This document shows, one piece after another, positions 43,107 through 51,726 of a stretch of 64,000 nt of DNA. How positions within the stretch are numbered: the first letter of the stretch is position 1; every line of letters begins with the position of its first letter. Source of the DNA: an uncultured Myxococcales bacterium. Lineage in GTDB: Bacteria > Myxococcota_A > UBA9042 > CAIXZC01. The stretch is from the NCBI GenBank assembly GCA_903895725.1, contig CAITUV010000017.1, forward strand, positions 124,001 to 188,000, in the 5' to 3' direction. The translations under genes were made by a program, and so were the position numbers. The notes beneath the pieces were generated by a model, which was given only the letters and a program-made list of their open reading frames with translations, was not told where the DNA came from and searched no databases.

Positions 43107-43232
43107 GATGGTCGATGGCCGATGGCCGATGGTCGATGGTCGATGGTCGATGGTCGATGGTCGATGGTCGATGGTCGATGGTCGATGGTCGATGGCCGAT
43201 GGTCGATGGTCGATGGTCGATGGTCGATGGCC
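43107..43232 (+). repeat. Heptanucleotide microsatellite, 18 copies of GATGGYC
   Basis: Exactly 18 tandem 7-base units, GATGGTC or GATGGCC (126 bases), directly after the transglutaminase-like stop (TGA at 43101-43103) and 77 bases before the endonuclease IV start. Fourteen units are GATGGTC and four are GATGGCC. Because 7 is not a multiple of 3, a change in copy number would shift any reading frame and alter promoter spacing. Confidence 0.95.
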
Positions 43233-43258
43233 GATGCAGGGGAGACGGGCAGTGAAAC

Positions 43259-43285
43259 CCCAGCCCCGACCACGCGGGAGGGGCC
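43259..43285. repeat. 27-bp direct repeat, copy 1 (before nfo)
   Basis: Begins CCCAGCCCCGACCACGC and ends GGGAGGGGCC. An identical 27-bp copy lies at 44164-44190, so the two bracket the endonuclease IV gene. Each copy can fold with a GCCCC/GGGGC stem. Copy 1 ends 24 bases before the nfo start codon. Confidence 0.9.
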
Positions 43286-43309
43286 CTTTGGATGTGCAGG
43301 AGGGAATCG

Positions 43310-44155
43310 ATGCGACTGGGGGCGCACATCAGCACCGCAGGAGGCGTTTCGGGCGCATTCGCCCGGGCCGTCGAGGTCACTGCCGAGTGCATGCAGATCT
43401 TTACCCGCAACCAGAACCGGTGGGCCTCCAAGCCCATCGCCGCAGATGAGGCGGCCGAGTTCCGGCGCCTGCGGAAGGAAACCGGCATCGGGCCGAATAT
43501 GGCCCATGCCTCCTACCTGGTGAACCTCGCCACCTCCGATGCCGAGCTCGAGCGCAAGTCGGTCGAGGCCATGGTCGACGAGGTGCATCGGGCCGACCTG
43601 CTCGGCATCGAATACCTCGTGTTCCACCCCGGGGCGCACATGGGCGCCGGAATCGAGACGGGGATCCGCCTGATCGCCCAGCGCCTCGACCGCATCGTCG
43701 AAGAGGCCGGGGATGACAGCCGCGTCACGATCCTGCTCGAGAACACAGCGGGGCAGGGGACCGTGATTGGCAACGAGTTCGAGCACTTGCGGGACATCCT
43801 GGCCGCGGTTCGCCACGTCGACCGGATCGGCGTGTGCATCGATTCGTGCCATGCCTTTGCCGCGGGCTACGACCTGACCTCGGGCACGGGGTACGAGCAG
43901 GCCATCGCGGCGCTGGCCTCGACGGTTACCCTCCCCAAGGTCCTGGCCTTCCACCTGAATGACTCGTTGCGGGACTTCAATTCCCGCAAGGACCGGCACG
44001 CGGGCATCGAGCAGGGGAAGATGGGGCTGTCTCCGTTCGGCTACCTGGTCAATGATCCACGCTTTGCACAACATCCTGCGACTCTCGAGACCCCAGAGGC
44101 CGAGGCGGCCTATGCCCGGGAGCTGTCCGTGCTGAGGAAGCTGAAGAGGCAGTGA
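43310..44155 (+). CDS. nfo: Endonuclease IV (AP endonuclease)
   Basis: 281 residues from the ATG at 43310, with AGGAGGGA upstream. It cuts DNA 5' of abasic sites using a three-metal centre. The family pattern is complete: MRLGAHISTAGGV, MQIFTRNQNRW, NMAHASYLVNLA, LVFHPGAHMGAG, ILLENTAGQGT, VCIDSCHAFAAGYDL and HLNDSLRDFNSRKDRHAGIEQGKMG, which supply the metal-binding His, Glu and Asp residues. The length is normal. It stands alone between two direct repeats and converges with the lipoprotein gene at 44229. Confidence 0.95.
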   Translation: MRLGAHISTAGGVSGAFARAVEVTAECMQIFTRNQNRWASKPIAADEAAEFRRLRKETGIGPNMAHASYLVNLATSDAELERKSVEAMVDEVHRADLLGIEYLVFHPGAHMGAGIETGIRLIAQRLDRIVEEAGDDSRVTILLENTAGQGTVIGNEFEHLRDILAAVRHVDRIGVCIDSCHAFAAGYDLTSGTGYEQAIAALASTVTLPKVLAFHLNDSLRDFNSRKDRHAGIEQGKMGLSPFGYLVNDPRFAQHPATLETPEAEAAYARELSVLRKLKRQ

Positions 44156-44163
44156 TCCGTTGG

Positions 44164-44190
44164 CCCAGCCCCGACCACGCGGGAGGGGCC
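44164..44190. repeat. 27-bp direct repeat, copy 2 (after nfo)
   Basis: Identical to 43259-43285. It lies in the 73-base gap between the convergent stops of nfo (44155) and the lipoprotein gene (44229). There its GCCCC/GGGGC stem could serve as a two-way transcription stop, but no T-run is present. Confidence 0.9.
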
Positions 44191-44228
44191 ATCGGTGTGC
44201 CGGCAGATGCCGTGGGCACTGGGGGTAG

Positions 44229-46100
44229 CTACTCGGCAGGCACCAGGAGCACGAAGCGGCCGGCGGCATCGGTGAAGCCCGACGCAATGGGAATTGGAGC
44301 GCTGCCGTCGGGTTGGGCAAGCCCTTCCATCTCATCGTACAACTCGACGAGGACACCCGGAATGGGCTGGTCGCCAACCTCCTCCGGTGCCTGGTACTCG
44401 GGGTCCGCAGTCGAGGCTGCGGCACCGGAAACCTCGACGTCCGGAGCCGGAGTGCCCACGACCAGTCCGGTCAGCGCTGCTGGCGGAGGCAGCACGAACG
44501 ACCGCTGCTGCGAGTCGCCCGAGATGAACAGGTTGCGTTCAACGAGCCTGGCAAGCCCGGTATCCGGGGCCGGGTCGACCACGAGCGTGTACTCACCCGG
44601 GTCGAGCGACATCCGGTAGAGCCCTGCGGATTCGAGATCCTCTTCCGCCTGGAACTTCCTCGAAGGGAGCGGGGCGGTATCCGGGTACTTCCCCTTTCCG
44701 GTCAGGATGGCCATGACCTGCGCCCCAACCAGGGGGATTCCTCCACTGTCCTCGAGGCGGACCCGCGTCAGCGCCTTGTCCTTGAGGAAGACCTGGAGAT
44801 CCGGCACCTCCCGGTCTCCTTCATAATAGTGGACGAGCTGCTGGTAGATGCCCAGGCCGCTTTCCGCTGCGGGAATCACGGACAGCACGTAGCTGCGGGG
44901 CGGCACGTCGAACTCCACCCGGGCCGTTGCCTGGACTCGACCGGCCGTGAGGTCGGTCTCGAACTGCACGTCCTCGACGGTCCGTTCGACCTCGAGCATC
45001 CCGGTACCCACCTGACCGGTCAGGCGCACCACCGAGTCGTGGAGGTCGGCTGCGATGCGGTCCCGCTGGCGGCCGGCCATCTCCCGGGCCTGCTTCTCTC
45101 CCCCCTTTCCGTCGAATTCCGCCGGGCTGGGAGTGTCGAGCTTGACCGTGAGCACCACGCCGATGTGCAGCAGCTCGTCCAGGTCGCTGACCGGAAGGTC
45201 CCCCAGGTCCGTCGGCCCGGTGACGGTGATCTCCGCCACCTGGACCTTGGGGACCAGGTCGTTTTCCGGCGACGGCTGGAGCTGCACCTGGTACAGGTCC
45301 CCCTCCGGCGTCTCCGGCGGCTGGACCAGCACTTCGAAGCAGCCGAGCCCGTCGGTCACCGCGGTGGAGGAGAGGTTGCCGCTGACCGGTGCCACCGCGG
45401 TCACCCGCGCCCCGACAATCGGTGCCATGAGCGCACCCTCGGCCACCACGCAGCCGGTCATGGGCAGGTAGCTGGAGGGCGGCGGAACCTCGATCTGCCA
45501 GTCGTAGGTGAACGGGTCGGCCGGGTCGGACCGCCGGCTGAACTGCCGCCGCACGTGGTACGGAGGGTACTCTACCCCGTCATCAGACGCCGGCAGGTAG
45601 ACATAGACATCGTACGTGACATCCTCGCTGACCCACAGCTCGAAGCCGGGCTTGTCGCCGCCGGCCAGCCCCGAGGCCGCCACCTGGGCATCCTGGTGCA
45701 CCTTGAGGTCGGGGATGGAGCCGGGAGCTACGGCCACGATCTTTGCCTTCTCGCTGGACAGAGGATTTCCTTCCACCAGGACGCGCCCCACCACTCGGAT
45801 CGGGCGGTGGAGCTTGAGCGTCAGCTCTTCACGGCTCGACAGTTCCAGAGCGGGATATTGCTCCTCGACACCCAGCACGCCCTGCCCCGGGGGGACCAGT
45901 CGGAGCCACCCGCTGAGGCTGAGCTCCTCGTCGGTCACGCAGCGGTGGGCCTTCAGGTCGCAGACGAGGCCGTCCCCGCACTCGGAATCGGACTGGCACG
46001 TGGCGATCTCCTGCCCCGTGTCCAGCGGAGCCTCCAGGACGAGACACCCCGGCACCAGCAGCGCCAGCACCAACACCCGGATGTTCTCTCGCCACGTCAT
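44229..46100 (-). CDS. Lipoprotein with carboxypeptidase-regulatory-like domains
   Basis: 623 residues from the ATG at 46100, with AGAGG upstream; a TTG 15 bases earlier is less likely. The signal is MTWRENIRVLVLALLVPGC (lipid at C19). It has one short Cys module (CQSDSECGDGLVCDLKAHRCV). Several beta-sandwich repeats of the carboxypeptidase-regulatory/SpaA kind follow (IRVVGRVLVEGNPL, YLPMTGCVVAEGALMAPIVGARVTAVAP, LTGLVVGTPAPDVEV and GFTDAAGRFVLLVPAE). It is probably a surface-attached structural or binding protein. It lies 22 bases after the upstream lipoprotein gene, so both share the promoter region at 46643. Confidence 0.75.
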   Translation of the reverse strand: MTWRENIRVLVLALLVPGCLVLEAPLDTGQEIATCQSDSECGDGLVCDLKAHRCVTDEELSLSGWLRLVPPGQGVLGVEEQYPALELSSREELTLKLHRPIRVVGRVLVEGNPLSSEKAKIVAVAPGSIPDLKVHQDAQVAASGLAGGDKPGFELWVSEDVTYDVYVYLPASDDGVEYPPYHVRRQFSRRSDPADPFTYDWQIEVPPPSSYLPMTGCVVAEGALMAPIVGARVTAVAPVSGNLSSTAVTDGLGCFEVLVQPPETPEGDLYQVQLQPSPENDLVPKVQVAEITVTGPTDLGDLPVSDLDELLHIGVVLTVKLDTPSPAEFDGKGGEKQAREMAGRQRDRIAADLHDSVVRLTGQVGTGMLEVERTVEDVQFETDLTAGRVQATARVEFDVPPRSYVLSVIPAAESGLGIYQQLVHYYEGDREVPDLQVFLKDKALTRVRLEDSGGIPLVGAQVMAILTGKGKYPDTAPLPSRKFQAEEDLESAGLYRMSLDPGEYTLVVDPAPDTGLARLVERNLFISGDSQQRSFVLPPPAALTGLVVGTPAPDVEVSGAAASTADPEYQAPEEVGDQPIPGVLVELYDEMEGLAQPDGSAPIPIASGFTDAAGRFVLLVPAE

Positions 46101-46122
46101 CTCGGCCTCTTTCAAGCTCCTG

Positions 46123-46659
46123 TCAAGGGCACGTGTCCACCAGCTCGACCACCCAGACCCGCTTGATCATCGGGTAGGGGGTACCCTTCTCGTCCGTTCC
46201 CGTCCGTACCGGCTGCGTCTCGTCCACCGTGGGAGCCCAATCGAGCTCATGATCGCTCACCACCACTTCCACGGTGATGTAGCTGCCCGCGGGGGGGTTG
46301 GCGAACGACTTGAGGTCGCACGGGTTGTCGAACGTCATCGTGAGATTCCCGAACAGGAAGTGGGGGGACCCTTCGGGATCCACCCAGTACCAGATCGCAT
46401 CGAGCGGGTCGCCCTCGGGGTCATCGACGGCCCCCTCGATGTTGAACTGCATGAGCTGCTGCTCCCTTCGCTGGAAGGGGAACTCGTCGGTCGGGGGAAC
46501 GGTTTGCGACCAGTCCAGGGAGGGGGGTTCGTTGGGGTGCTCGTGGATCTCAGGAGGTGGAACGACGCAGCCGGCCGGATTCCAAAGAGCCACGAGGAGG
46601 AACGGCAGGAGTCTGAGCGTCCCCCTCTTCGGGCTCGTTATCTGCAACGTCCGTGCCAC
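46123..46659 (-). CDS. Predicted lipoprotein of unknown family
   Basis: 178 residues if GTG at 46659 is the start. That gives a lipoprotein-like signal with basic residues (KRGTLRLLPFLLVALWNPAGC, lipid at about C31). The mature part has an acidic, beta-type sequence (FNIEGAVDDPEGDPLDAIWYWVDPEGSPHFLF, VVVSDHELDWAP) and only two more cysteines. The GTG lies inside a strong sigma-54 promoter match (46643-46658). If that promoter is real, translation must begin downstream, for example at the CTG of LLPFLLVAL after AGAGGGGG. I recognise no family. Confidence 0.65.
   Translation of the reverse strand: MARTLQITSPKRGTLRLLPFLLVALWNPAGCVVPPPEIHEHPNEPPSLDWSQTVPPTDEFPFQRREQQLMQFNIEGAVDDPEGDPLDAIWYWVDPEGSPHFLFGNLTMTFDNPCDLKSFANPPAGSYITVEVVVSDHELDWAPTVDETQPVRTGTDEKGTPYPMIKRVWVVELVDTCP
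46643..46658 (-). promoter_or_regulatory. Sigma-54 (-24/-12) promoter match
   Basis: On the minus strand TGGCACGGACGTTGCA matches the consensus TGGCACG-N4-TTGCA at every defined position. It faces the two lipoprotein genes (46659 and 46100) and lies 130 bases beyond the stop of a sigma-54 activator gene. Its overlap with the first possible start codon is a complication. Confidence 0.5.
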
Positions 46660-46787
46660 CTGCCTACACCCCGCTGGCCCTGCCTCGTATGCCGGGTAAT
46701 TCTAGTAATAATGACAAAACCGGCTGCCCGGTCCCGCGGTTCACCCCGCTCTGTGAGGGGCAAGGTTGTCACGAGTGAAGAAAAAAT

Positions 46788-48575
46788 TCACTCATCCTCG
46801 GGACGGTCTTTCTCAAGATACCGGAAAATCGTGCGGGGGTCCACCCCAAGGTCGCGGGCCGTTTTCGTCTTGTTGCCACGGTTGATTTCGAGCACCCGGT
46901 TCACGTAGTCGAGCTGGAACTGCTCCTTGGCCTCGGACAGAGGCACCACCTGGACGTCGGCCTCGACCAGCCCCAGGTCGTCAGTCTCGACCAATTCGCC
47001 TTCGGCCAGCACCACGGCCTTGCGAAGCTTGTTTTCGAGCTCGCGCACGTTCCCGGGCCAGGAGTACGCCCGCATGGCCGTCTGGGCCGCCTGCGAGAAG
47101 CCCCGGATCTTCGAGTCGTACTGGCGGATGAACTTCTGGAGGAAGTAGTTGCCGATGAGGACCACGTCATCCCCTCGCTCCCGCAGGGGCGGCAGGGTGA
47201 CGGTGACGACGTTGAGCCGGTAGTACAGGTCTTGCCGGAACTGCCCGGCGGCAACGGCCTCTTCGAGGTTCTTGTTGGTGGCAGCGATGATGCGGATGTC
47301 GACGGATTCCGGCTTCGTGCTGCCCACCCGGGTGACCTGCCGCGTTTCGAGGGCGCGCAGAATCTTGACCTGGAGCTGGAAGGGGAGGTCCCCGATCTCG
47401 TCGAGGAAGAGCGTTCCCTTGCTGGCGGACTGAAACTTGCCCGGCGCCGCGGCATGGGCACCGGTGTAGGCCCCCTTTTCGTGGCCGAACAGCTCGCTCT
47501 CCAGGAGATTCTCCGGGATGGCCCCGCAGTTGATGGCAACGAACGGGCCGTCGGCGCGGGCCGAGCGTCGGTGAAGCTCCTTGGCAATGAGCTCCTTGCC
47601 GACTCCCGTCTCCCCCCGGATGAGGACGCCGATGTCGGTGGTGGCGACCTTTTCGACCCGGCGATAGACGTCCCGCATCGCCTGGGACGCCCCGATGATC
47701 TCGCCGAACTTGAGCTCTTCCAGCTTGAGCTCGAGCTGCTCCTTGCGGACCACCAGCTCGTGGATGAGGATGGCGTTGCGCAGGAGGAACCCCGCCTGGC
47801 TGGCGAAGACCTGGAGGATGGAGAGGGACTCCTCCTGGAACAGGTTGACCACGTTGTCGTTGCCCAGGTAGATGACGCCCAGCAGGTCCCCGCGGCACAG
47901 GATCGGCACGCACATCACCGAGCAGAGCTTGAGGCTCACCACGCTTTGCGACGAGCAGAATTCCTGGTCGTGCAGGGCATCGGATACCAGCAGGGGCTCC
48001 CGGGTGGCGACGACCCGGCGCACGATGGAATCGGAGAAGCCTCCGTCGCCCGTCTGGACCGACTCCCGGGAGATGTTCCGGGAGGAGTGGCGGGTGGCCA
48101 CCCCCCCGTCGAGCAGGAAGAGGAAGCCCCGGTCGGCCCCGGTCAGCTCGATGAGCTTGTCCAGCATGAGGTCGATGAGCTGCTGCAGATCCCGTTCTTC
48201 CATGAGGGCGGTGGTAAACTCGAGCAGCTTGCGCAAGGAGTCCCGTGCGCCGATCTCCTCGCGGGTGAACTCTCCCGTAGGAACCTCGTGGAGCCGGAAC
48301 TGGAGGGTCGTTCGTCCGATCCGAACCACGTCCTGGTCCTGGAGCGTCTGCCGCCGGGTCTTCTTGCCGTTGACGTGGAACTCGGCATTCCGGTCGAGCG
48401 TGGACATCTCGTATTTCTTGCCGTCGAAGAAGATCTGGCAGTGGTTCGGCAGCACCTCGGGATCCTCGATCCGAATGGTGTTGTCCGCAGCCGCTCCGAT
48501 GGTCGTGATCCGACGGAAGACGTTGTACAGCCGGGTCTTGACACCCGGTCCGGGGAAAAGCACGAGCGATGGCAT
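46788..48575 (-). CDS. Sigma-54-dependent activator: FHA-GAF-AAA+-HTH
   Basis: 595 residues, ATG with GGAGCGGAGAG upstream. Domains in order: FHA-like phosphothreonine-binding domain (20-95; [25 protein letters not shown]45 present, the usual GR pair altered to GA), GAF sensor domain (about 115-270), AAA+ domain (290-525) with Walker A GETGVGKE at 321-328, GAYTGA at 368-373 in place of GAFTGA, and Walker [12 protein letters not shown] at 387-397, then a Fis-type helix-turn-helix at the end ([21 protein letters not shown]). The Phe-to-Tyr change in the sigma-54 contact loop is tolerated in known activators. FHA domains usually couple such activators to Ser/Thr kinases, common in myxobacteria. 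A sigma-54 promoter match lies just downstream. Confidence 0.93.
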   Translation of the reverse strand: MPSLVLFPGPGVKTRLYNVFRRITTIGAAADNTIRIEDPEVLPNHCQIFFDGKKYEMSTLDRNAEFHVNGKKTRRQTLQDQDVVRIGRTTLQFRLHEVPTGEFTREEIGARDSLRKLLEFTTALMEERDLQQLIDLMLDKLIELTGADRGFLFLLDGGVATRHSSRNISRESVQTGDGGFSDSIVRRVVATREPLLVSDALHDQEFCSSQSVVSLKLCSVMCVPILCRGDLLGVIYLGNDNVVNLFQEESLSILQVFASQAGFLLRNAILIHELVVRKEQLELKLEELKFGEIIGASQAMRDVYRRVEKVATTDIGVLIRGETGVGKELIAKELHRRSARADGPFVAINCGAIPENLLESELFGHEKGAYTGAHAAAPGKFQSASKGTLFLDEIGDLPFQLQVKILRALETRQVTRVGSTKPESVDIRIIAATNKNLEEAVAAGQFRQDLYYRLNVVTVTLPPLRERGDDVVLIGNYFLQKFIRQYDSKIRGFSQAAQTAMRAYSWPGNVRELENKLRKAVVLAEGELVETDDLGLVEADVQVVPLSEAKEQFQLDYVNRVLEINRGNKTKTARDLGVDPRTIFRYLEKDRPEDE

Positions 48576-48607
48576 GTCGTCTCTCCGCTCCGCCGATGCG
48601 CTTGCGC

Positions 48608-49483
48608 TCAGAAGGTCGCCAAGAAGCCGAACCCGATGCCTCCTCCCGGCGGGGGCATTGGCGAAACAGCCCAGATGCTAGCAGAATCGCCCCCCAAATC
48701 CATCTCTTTTCGACTCGGGTGCACGGGCCCGTTGACGCCGTCGGCGGAGGCGCTCTGCTCCTGCACTTCCTCGATCACCTGCTCCCGCTCGAACCCGGCG
48801 AAGGCATCGATCACCCCCCAGATGTAGAGGGCTGCAAAGGTCCCGATTCCGGCATACATCGTGGAGAGCGCGGCGACGCGGGCGTTGCCGGTCGGGTTCT
48901 CCAGGTACATGTAGAGCCAGGAGCCTCCGTTGGCACCGAGGCAGAGGAGCTGCGAGCTCATGAAGAAGGCCCCTTTGCCCCACCGGTGCTGGACGAGCTG
49001 CCCGCCGCCGAACGGGAGCAGGTTGACCCACGGGTCGTTGAGCTTGACCGTCCTGCGGATGACCAGCTTGGGCTCCACCGGGTCGGGGCGGGTCAACGTG
49101 ATCACCTTCAGCTCGATGAGCTGCTTGCGGAGGTCTTCCAGCTCCTGCACCATCTCCGGTGGATAAAAGAACGGGTCGAGTCGGAAGTCCGGATCCTCCT
49201 GGAGCAGCTTGGTGTACTGCTGTCGGAACTGGACCTTGTCCCCTTTCCACCAGAAGGAGGCCCCGAGCCACTCCCGGGCCTGCTGCACCTGCTCTTTCGC
49301 CGGCAGGGTCGGCTCCGGTTCGAGCAGGGGGGTGAGCAGCACGATGACCCGCTCATAGTCCTGGTAGTGGAACGCGTTCCGGCCCAGCTCGAACTGCTCG
49401 GCCGGGGTCTGTGCCCACACCCATCCCGTCCCCAGCAACAGGGCCGCCGCCGCCGTCACGAGCTGGATGAATCCCCGGCGCAT
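48608..49483 (-). CDS. Secreted DUF5683-like membrane protein with TPR-like N-terminus
   Basis: 291 residues. The signal peptide is [24 protein letters not shown]. Residues 25-115 are helical and TPR-like ([45 protein letters not shown]). From about 145 the DUF5683-type pattern appears: [30 protein letters not shown], then two hydrophobic helices around [19 protein letters not shown]. The end is [10 protein letters not shown], a terminus typical of outer-membrane proteins. There is no ribosome site. A strong -35/-10 pair at 49490-49518 puts transcription at the ATG itself, suggesting a leaderless mRNA. The activator gene follows after 32 bases. Confidence 0.75.
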   Translation of the reverse strand: MRRGFIQLVTAAAALLLGTGWVWAQTPAEQFELGRNAFHYQDYERVIVLLTPLLEPEPTLPAKEQVQQAREWLGASFWWKGDKVQFRQQYTKLLQEDPDFRLDPFFYPPEMVQELEDLRKQLIELKVITLTRPDPVEPKLVIRRTVKLNDPWVNLLPFGGGQLVQHRWGKGAFFMSSQLLCLGANGGSWLYMYLENPTGNARVAALSTMYAGIGTFAALYIWGVIDAFAGFEREQVIEEVQEQSASADGVNGPVHPSRKEMDLGGDSASIWAVSPMPPPGGGIGFGFLATF

Positions 49484-49489
49484 GGGGGC

Positions 49490-49518
49490 ATTATAGAGCC
49501 CAACTGCGGGGCTGGCAA
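49490..49518 (-). promoter_or_regulatory. Strong sigma-70 promoter positioned for a leaderless mRNA
   Basis: Minus strand TTGCCA (49513-49518), exactly 17 bases, TATAAT (49490-49495), then GCCCCC and the ATG at 49483. The -10 is perfect, the -35 is 5 of 6, and the expected start of transcription is at or within a base or two of the A of the start codon. Confidence 0.65.
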
Positions 49519-49681
49519 TGATGGTGCTTCGGAACCTGTTTCGGACGACGGGCCAGCTTCCAGCTCTGGCGGCTGCGAAGTCGTCCGTTCAGCTCCACAG
49601 CGGTATTCGCCCGCCAGCGTCGTTCCGCCGCCTGACAAGCGGAACCAACCATGCTAATCCCGCCTAATGGGAGGAGTGGGG

Positions 49682-50987
49682 ATGGATCGGCATGTTCTCG
49701 GCATCCTGGCTGCGGGCAATCCCTGGATGCTGGGGGGGGGGCTCTGGACGAGTGGTATCGCCGCTTCGTCCCGGCAGACTACGTGGAAAGGAGTGTCCGG
49801 CTCGGACGTGGCGAGGCCATCCAGATGGTGGTCGGCCCGCGTCAGGCCGGGAAGTCGACGCTGGTCTGGAAGACGCTGGCCGATAGGGGAGAAGCGGCAC
49901 TGTTGGTCAACTGCGAGGAGCCATCGCTCCGGGAGTGGGCCCGGTCGCCCGCGTTGTTCGCCAGCGACATCGCCGAGACCTTCCCGAACCTGCGCCACCT
50001 GTTCCTGGATGAGGTCCAGCACCTCTCCGAGGCCGGCCTGTTCCTGAAGGGGCAGCATGACGGCAGAACCGGATGGAGCATCTACGCAACCGGAAGCTCG
50101 TCATTCCACCTGGAGTCCGCCACGCGCGAGAGCCTTGCCGGCCGGGCCGAGAGGCACCTGCTGCTGCCGTTCTCCATCGGGGAGCTTGGGGCTCGGTATG
50201 GCCACTTGCAGCCCGGTGGCCGTCGGCGGCAGTTGGCCCAGGTGGGCGAGAGGATGGGGCTCTTCGGGGGATACCCCACCGTGCAGAAGGCCGAACGGCC
50301 GGAGCTGGAGCTGGCGCGCCTGGTGGAGGCATTCGTTCTGCGGGACGCTTCGGATCGGTTCCGGATCCGGCATGTCGCCGCATTCCGCAAGGTGCTGGAG
50401 CTGGCAGCGGGCCAGGTCGGGTCGCTGTGCAACTTCAGCGAGTGGGCGTCGCTGTCGGGGGTGAGTGCGGATGCTGTCCGGGACTACGTGCAGATCCTGG
50501 AGGATGCCCACGTGCTGCGGCTGGTACGCCCGTTTGTGGGGGGAAGAGAGCCGAGATCACCGGGGCGCCGAAGTGCTACTTCCTGGACAACGGGTTCAGG
50601 AACCGGTTGTGCGGAGGGTTCGAGCCGCTCTCCGGCCGGGCCGACCGGGGGCAGGTGGTGGAGAACCTGGTGTTCACCGAGCTTGCCAAGACGGTACACC
50701 CGATCCTGGACTCAATCCGGTTCTGGCGAAGCAAAGCCGGTGCCGAAGTGGACTTCATCGTCGAGCATGCGGGACGGACCCTGCCGGTGGAGGTCAAGGC
50801 CTCCGCAGGCCCGATGCCGTTGAGCCGGAGCATGCACAGCTTCATCGATGCCTATCGGCCTGAGCGTTTCCTCGTCGTGACCGCCGACGATGGCGGCTCG
50901 AGGCAGGTCGGAGCCACGGAGCTGCGCCAGGTCGAGGTCCCCCGGGTGGCGGAGGAGGTGCGTGCCTGGCTCGAACAGGTTCCGTGA
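49682..50987 (+). pseudogene. AAA-type ATPase with DUF4143-like C-terminus, interrupted at two poly-G tracts
   Basis: The reading begins at ATG 49682 (GGAGGAG upstream) as MDRHVLGILAAGNPWML. At a run of ten G (49732-49741) the homology moves to another frame (LDEWYRRFVPADYVERSV), which contains Walker A GPRQAGKST and Walker B HLFLDEVQHL. At a run of six G (50538-50543) it moves again to the frame that ends the protein at 50987: YFLDNGFRNRLCGG, then AEVDFIVEHAGRTLPVEVKAS, the nuclease-like end of DUF4143 proteins. One extra G at each tract would restore a single frame of about 435 residues. It may be a decayed gene, a phase-variable gene, or contain sequencing errors. Such ATPases are often mobile or selfish-type genes of unclear function. 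Confidence 0.7.
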
Positions 50988-51214
50988 GAGGCTGGGGCAT
51001 TCTCGGGGGCCAGCGTGGTGAGGACGATCAGGTGGGCTCTCTCGGCCGCTGGAGGGGGGGGAGCATCTGCCGTGGGGGCGGAATGCGGATGTGCCGTGGT
51101 CGCGGGAACCCTGACGGCTTGGGAGGGTGAGGTTCCTGCGGCTGGTACCACATGGTTGATGGTGCTGTGCCTGGATGGCGGTCCCCGAAATACCAGTGCC
51201 CCCTCGGGGGAAAC

Positions 51215-51397
51215 GTCGGGCAGGCACCGGCCTGCCCGACAACGGGGGGGTAGAGAGCTTCGCTGGAATCGCTGGGCTGACTTGGCATTTGGAGGCTGTT
51301 TGCATGCATCGGCCGATGCTCCGGTACGCACAGGCCGACCAGCGATCCGGGGGAAGCCAGCAGCCCCCCTCCTGCCCGGAGGCCCGAGCCTCCGGGC
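51215..51397. repeat. Cluster of perfect hairpins (REP-like)
   Basis: An 11-bp perfect stem GTCGGGCAGGC/GCCTGCCCGAC with a 4-base loop lies at 51215-51240. A 14-base perfect palindrome GCATCGGCCGATGC is at 51306-51319. A 10-bp perfect stem GCCCGGAGGC/GCCTCCGGGC with a 4-base loop is at 51374-51397, with smaller stems at each side (CCCCTCGGGG near 51201 and TCCCCCGGAGGGGGA near 51402). This density is not expected by chance. Confidence 0.6.
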
Positions 51398-51504
51398 ATC
51401 CTCCCCCGGAGGGGGAAGCCAAGCACTGCATTGCCCGCGGCGACGGATGTGCCGGCGCACAGGGCAGCCGAGCCGCCAGTACCCGCCTCACCCTCGCCGG
51501 CTGT

Positions 51505-51668
51505 GGGGTTGCCCGCCCTGTCGGCCGAGGAATCGCATCGGCCGTGGGGTTGCCCGCAACTGAGGCCGAGGGATCGCATCGGCCGTCAGGTTGCCCGCAA
51601 CTGAGGCCGAGGGATCGCATCGGCCGTCAGGTTGCCCGCAACTGCGGCTCTTGCGATACATCGGCCGT
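51505..51668. repeat. 41-bp tandem repeat, four copies
   Basis: Units start at 51505, 51546, 51587 and 51628, each beginning GGGGTTGCCCGC or CAGGTTGCCCGC and ending ATCGGCCGT. The second and third are almost identical (two differences), while the first and fourth are more diverged inside. A fifth partial unit starts at 51669. There are no unique spacers, so it is not a CRISPR array. Confidence 0.85.
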
Positions 51669-51726
51669 GGGGATGCCCGTCCGCTACTGCTGGAACCCGA
51701 CGACGGGTTGGGGGGTGATGTTGCGT

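Larger units (their letters stand above)
50988..51726. other. Gene-poor stretch with repeats and hairpins
   Basis: I find no believable gene here. Open frames exist on both strands but are low in complexity and made from repeats. It contains the hairpin cluster at 51199-51416, the palindrome GCATCGGCCGATGC at 51306-51319, and the 41-bp tandem repeats at 51505-51668. It ends where the truncated kinase fragment loses homology. Confidence 0.7.

Noticed and set aside
43107..43232. A repeat-encoded peptide gene (frames of VDGRWSM type)
   Set aside because: The open frames over the heptamer array arise from the repeat itself and have no ribosome site; I annotate it only as a microsatellite.
51015..51563. 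A 182-codon plus-strand frame in the gene-poor stretch
   Set aside because: It is composed of hairpin and repeat sequence, has no ribosome site and no recognisable domain.
51505..51668. CRISPR-like array
   Set aside because: Units are directly tandem with no unique spacers, vary internally, and no cas gene is present.
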